From Gemmataceae bacterium (GTDB lineage: Bacteria; Planctomycetota; Planctomycetia; Gemmatales; Gemmataceae): 64,000 nt of DNA. The stretch lies in the NCBI GenBank assembly GCA_019636445.1, contig JAHBXO010000001.1:248001-312000 (forward strand), written 5' to 3'. The position numbers were made by a program, and so were the translations under genes. The notes under the pieces are model-generated. The model was not told where the DNA came from and made no database searches. It saw nothing but the letters and a program-made list of their open reading frames with translations. Position 1 is the first letter of the stretch; every line of letters starts with the position of its first letter. Shown here piece by piece: positions 61,538 to 64,000 of this stretch.

Positions 61538-61804
61538 CTACGCCTCCAATTCCGGCTTCCGTTCCAGTTTCAAATCCCGCGTTCCCCGGCACATTGCGAA
61601 CACGCGCGGTACGCTCAGCGTCTCGCCCGGCAGCAAGCGGCACCGCGCCTGTTTCACTTTTGCCTTCGCGAAGCTCGCCGCCAGGCAGGCCGCGCACGCG
61701 AGGGCGTAGGTCTTCAATTCGCGCGTCTGGCCGTCGCTCCACTCGGCCGCGACCTTGTACTCGGCCGGCGATGCGCACGAATAGCAGATGATGGGATAGT
61801 TCAT
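61538..61804 (-). CDS. Small cysteine-containing protein downstream of rnc
   Basis: An 88-residue protein MNYPIICYSCASPAEYKVAA, EWSDGQTRELKTYALACAAC, then a basic C-terminus ending RDLKLERKPELEA. The pairs CYSC and CAAC suggest a small zinc ribbon. It starts 11 bp after the rnc stop on the same strand and is probably co-transcribed with it. I do not recognise the family. It could be an RNA- or ribosome-associated accessory protein, judged only from position. Confidence 0.7.
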   Translation of the reverse strand: MNYPIICYSCASPAEYKVAAEWSDGQTRELKTYALACAACLAASFAKAKVKQARCRLLPGETLSVPRVFAMCRGTRDLKLERKPELEA

Positions 61805-61815
61805 TCCGTCCCGAT

Positions 61816-62529
61816 TCACGACGGATACGGGATCGCCTCGCCGGCGATCGCCGCGAGCGCGTTCAGGGCCGCCTTCAGCTCCGCGTCCTTCTTGTTCCGG
61901 CCCCACGCCGCCGGATACCGGTGCCCGTTGATGTCCGTCGAAATCTTGAAGCACTTGTCGTGGTCCGGCCCCTGCTCGTCCAGCACGTAGTAGCGCGGCG
62001 TGCCGTTCAACTCCCGCTGCGCCACCTGCTGCAACGCCGACTTCGCATTGTTGTTGATCGCGTCCCCGGCCACGGCGTCGATCTCCGGCTCGACGAAATC
62101 CAGCACGAATTCCTTCACCGTGTCCCAGCCGCCATCGAGGAAGATCGCCGCCACCAGCGACTCGAAGGCGTCCGCCAGCAGGTTCTGCGGAATGTCCCCG
62201 CGGTTCTCCATCCCCTTGCCGAGGATCAGGTACCGCCCGAGTCCGAGTTCCTCGCTGAACTTCGCGCAGGTCTTCCGGCTGACGACGACGGACTTCACCT
62301 TCGTCATGTCGCCTTCCTGATAGTCCGGAAAGCGGTGGTAGAGCAGTTCGCAGGTGACGAGGCCGAGAACGCTGTCGCCGAGGAATTCGAGGCGTTCGTT
62401 CGAGGCGGAGCGGGTGTTGGCACCGGACGTGTGCGTCAGCGCCGCCTTGAGAAGTTCGAGGCGCTGGAACCGGTAGCCGATGGTCTCCTGGCATTCCTCG
62501 AGGATCGCCCGGTATTTCGTGGTCGGCAT
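61816..62529 (-). CDS. rnc: Ribonuclease III
   Basis: A 237-residue double-strand-specific endoribonuclease for rRNA processing and RNA decay. It has the signature NERLEFLGDSVLG (residues 44-56), the second catalytic block LADAFESLVAAIFLDGG with metal-binding D and E, and a C-terminal dsRBD (about 165-235) with GPDHDKCFKISTDINGHRYP and GRNKKDAELKAALNAL. Full-length and intact. It lies downstream of cca with a 72-bp gap. Confidence 0.96.
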   Translation of the reverse strand: MPTTKYRAILEECQETIGYRFQRLELLKAALTHTSGANTRSASNERLEFLGDSVLGLVTCELLYHRFPDYQEGDMTKVKSVVVSRKTCAKFSEELGLGRYLILGKGMENRGDIPQNLLADAFESLVAAIFLDGGWDTVKEFVLDFVEPEIDAVAGDAINNNAKSALQQVAQRELNGTPRYYVLDEQGPDHDKCFKISTDINGHRYPAAWGRNKKDAELKAALNALAAIAGEAIPYPS

Positions 62530-62601
62530 CGCTGGTCAGTCGCGCGGATCGGGGAGAGGATTCGGGGTCATCGTACATGAAAACGGCGTGAAGGCCACGC
62601 G

Positions 62602-63786
62602 CTAGCCGCGGACGAACGCCTCGGCGTCGGCGCGCGTCGTCAGTTCGCCGTCGAGTTGCTTGCGGCGCACGTCGTCGAGGATGGTCTTGAACTTCGGCCC
62701 CGGCTTCCAGCCCATCGCGACGAGGTCGTTGCCGGTGAGCAGCGGCGGCGGATCGAGAACGTCCGGCGGCGTCGTGCGCAGCAGGTGCGAGCACTGTTCG
62801 GCATCTTCGAAGCGGCCTTCGGCGCGCATCAGGGCGAGCAGATCGCCGATGCCGGGATGGGTCAGCAGCGGGTGGCGTTCGCTGGGCCGCAGGTGGGATG
62901 CGTTCCGCAGGCCGGCGCGATTCGCCACGAGCCACTCGATCCGGTCCTTCTCGTCGTTCGAGAGTTTCAGCCGGCGCGCGATCTGGCCGGCGACCGCTTT
63001 CCCGACCGGCAGGAGCAGCGTGGCGAACGCGAGTGGAAACGGCGCATCCACGGACAGGCCGGCGAGGAGCTTCGAATCGATGCGCTGCACTTCGGGCAGG
63101 ATCGGGGTCAGCAAGTCGAAGTCGGCGAGCAGTTCCGCGCCGCGGACGCGGTTCCGGTGGGCGAGGATCTTGCGCAGCTCCTCCGCGATGCGCTCGGCGC
63201 TGACGGCCTGAATCTGCGGCGCCATCGCCGTCGCGGCATCCCGCGTCGCGGGATCGATCGTCAGTTCGAAGCGCGCCGCGATGCGGACGGCGCGCAGGAT
63301 GCGGAGCTTATCCTCGGAAAATCGCGCCACCGGATCGCCGATGGCGCGCAGGACTTTCGCCTGGAGGTCATCCTGCCCGCCGACGTAGTCGATGACTTCG
63401 TTCCGGACCGGATCGAAGAAGAGGCCGTTGATGGTGAAGTCGCGGCGCTGGGCGTCCTCCTCCGGCGAGCTGAACGTGACGGTGTCGGGTCGTCGGCCGT
63501 CGGTGTACGTGCCGTCGTTGCGAAAGGTGGCGACCTGCACCTTGAGCCATTCGCCGTCGGGTCCGCGCGGGCCGAGGACTTCGACGACGCCGAACGCCGC
63601 GCCGACCGCGACACAGCGCCGGAAGAGCGCCTTCACCTGTTCCGGCGTGGCGTCGGACGCGACGTCGTAATCCTGCGGTTCGAGGCCGAGTAGTTCGTCG
63701 CGCACGCAGCCGCCGGCCCAGAGTGCACGAAACCCCGCGCCTTGGAGCCGGCGAACCACATCGATGGCGAACTCGCGCTCGGTCAT
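62602..63786 (-). CDS. cca: CCA tRNA nucleotidyltransferase / poly(A) polymerase family
   Basis: A 394-residue class II nucleotidyltransferase adding or repairing the tRNA 3' CCA end. It has GGCVRDELLG (25-34), metal-binding D39 and D41 in PQDYDVASDATP, the RRDFTINGLFFDP motif, DDLQAKVLRAIGDPVARFSE and the nucleotide-selecting EDKLRILRAVRIAARF. No HD domain is obvious in the C-terminal part. Since no separate CCA-adding partner is seen, I call it cca. An AACGCAGA-word hairpin lies directly upstream. Confidence 0.93.
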   Translation of the reverse strand: MTEREFAIDVVRRLQGAGFRALWAGGCVRDELLGLEPQDYDVASDATPEQVKALFRRCVAVGAAFGVVEVLGPRGPDGEWLKVQVATFRNDGTYTDGRRPDTVTFSSPEEDAQRRDFTINGLFFDPVRNEVIDYVGGQDDLQAKVLRAIGDPVARFSEDKLRILRAVRIAARFELTIDPATRDAATAMAPQIQAVSAERIAEELRKILAHRNRVRGAELLADFDLLTPILPEVQRIDSKLLAGLSVDAPFPLAFATLLLPVGKAVAGQIARRLKLSNDEKDRIEWLVANRAGLRNASHLRPSERHPLLTHPGIGDLLALMRAEGRFEDAEQCSHLLRTTPPDVLDPPPLLTGNDLVAMGWKPGPKFKTILDDVRRKQLDGELTTRADAEAFVRG

Positions 63787-63802
63787 GAAGGCATTCTAAG
63801 TA

Positions 63803-63915
63803 GAAGAAGTTTAGCCGCAGATGAACGCAGAGAAACGCAGATCAGAAAATCTGATTTCTTAAAAATCACTTGTCCGATCTGCGTTTCTCTGCGTTCATTT
63901 GCGGCTAAATCTTCT
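63803..63915. repeat. AACGCAGA-word hairpin upstream of cca
   Basis: Left arm agaagtttagccgcagatga... (63803-63843) and right arm ...ctgcgttcatttgcggctaa (63875-63915) pair over about 40 bp with a few mismatches. The loop has its own small stem (atcagaaaatctgat). Same family as 54706-54785. Confidence 0.88.
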
Positions 63916-64000
63916 CAATCACCCGAATAGGGGACCGTGGTGTCGGCGAGGAAGCCGAGCTGGAACTTGTCCCGCGCCGTGTTCCATGTGGTCTGGTCGA
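63915..64000 (-). CDS. C-terminal end of an unidentified gene (runs off the window)
   Basis: The minus-strand frame encodes DQTTWNTARDKFQLGFLADT then TVPYSGD and a stop at 63915-63917. Composition and lack of stops look coding, but only 27 residues are visible. The family cannot be identified. Confidence 0.5.
   Translation of the reverse strand, partial: DQTTWNTARDKFQLGFLADTTVPYSGD

Overview
The window is high-GC bacterial chromosome of about 64 kb. It is densely coded on both strands, with no rRNA, tRNA or CRISPR array that I could see. The gene set points to a planctomycete, most likely Gemmataceae. The signs are a DUF1549/DUF1553 protein next to a TAT-exported DUF1501 protein, H-X9-DG pseudopilins (DUF1559), a DUF1080 protein, Flp pilins with a GPTAVEYAVM processing site, several DUF4058/Uma2/DUF29 nuclease-fold-like genes, and a Gemmata-type 'MTEEDW' protein. 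The taxonomic call is inference from family content.

Layout. 1-5.7 kb: membrane-anchored hypothetical, universal stress protein, then the DUF1549/1553-DUF1501 pair, split by a four-helix-bundle (23S IVP/S23-like) gene wrapped in ACTCA-word repeats. 5.8-8.5 kb: pstB and a PhoB-like response regulator whose 3' end is duplicated on the far side of a small HNH-endonuclease cassette. 8.5-19.8 kb: EthD protein, zinc alcohol dehydrogenase, GT-C membrane protein, SRAP peptidase, M48 protease, DUF4058, class V aminotransferase, TPR, SH3-like and DUF2617 proteins. 20-22.8 kb: two Flp pilins, a TadV-type prepilin peptidase and a DUF1559 pseudopilin. 23-29 kb: lipoprotein, TIM-barrel isomerase, and a type VI secretion effector unit (VgrG plus a PAAR-like/lipase fusion). 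29-35 kb: double CE1 esterase divergent from a sialidase, comM, and a GNAT gene coupled to a tiny repeat protein. 35-44 kb: YdjY-like protein, parvulin, tgt, two lone E2-type acyltransferases, HAD phosphatase, papain-like protein, GT39 and leuD. 44-51.5 kb: coaD, a second pseudopilin, rpmG, rpmE (type B), prfA, ppa, tdk and an alpha/beta hydrolase. 51.5-56.3 kb: a same-strand cluster of KamA-type lysine 2,3-aminomutase, an ATP-grasp ligase, DUF4058 and an ATP-grasp/GNAT fusion. 56.5-64 kb: DUF1080, VOC, Uma2, DUF29, rarA, a receiver protein, rnc, a small Cys protein, cca and the tail of another gene.

Best leads. (1) The HNH cassette at 7505-8408 is flanked by two copies of the response-regulator 3' end that differ mostly at synonymous sites, like a homing insertion that restored the host gene. 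(2) The KamA/ATP-grasp/ATP-grasp-GNAT cluster looks like an uncharacterised beta-lysine amide or peptide pathway. (3) A class of relatively AT-rich hairpins built from short repeated words sits in intergenic spaces across the window; one flanks the four-helix-bundle gene, and two related copies abut the start codons of the response regulator and prfA. (4) Two tandem dihydrolipoamide-acyltransferase catalytic domains have no lipoyl domain. (5) A GNAT gene is coupled to an 84-residue protein made of two 28-residue repeats.
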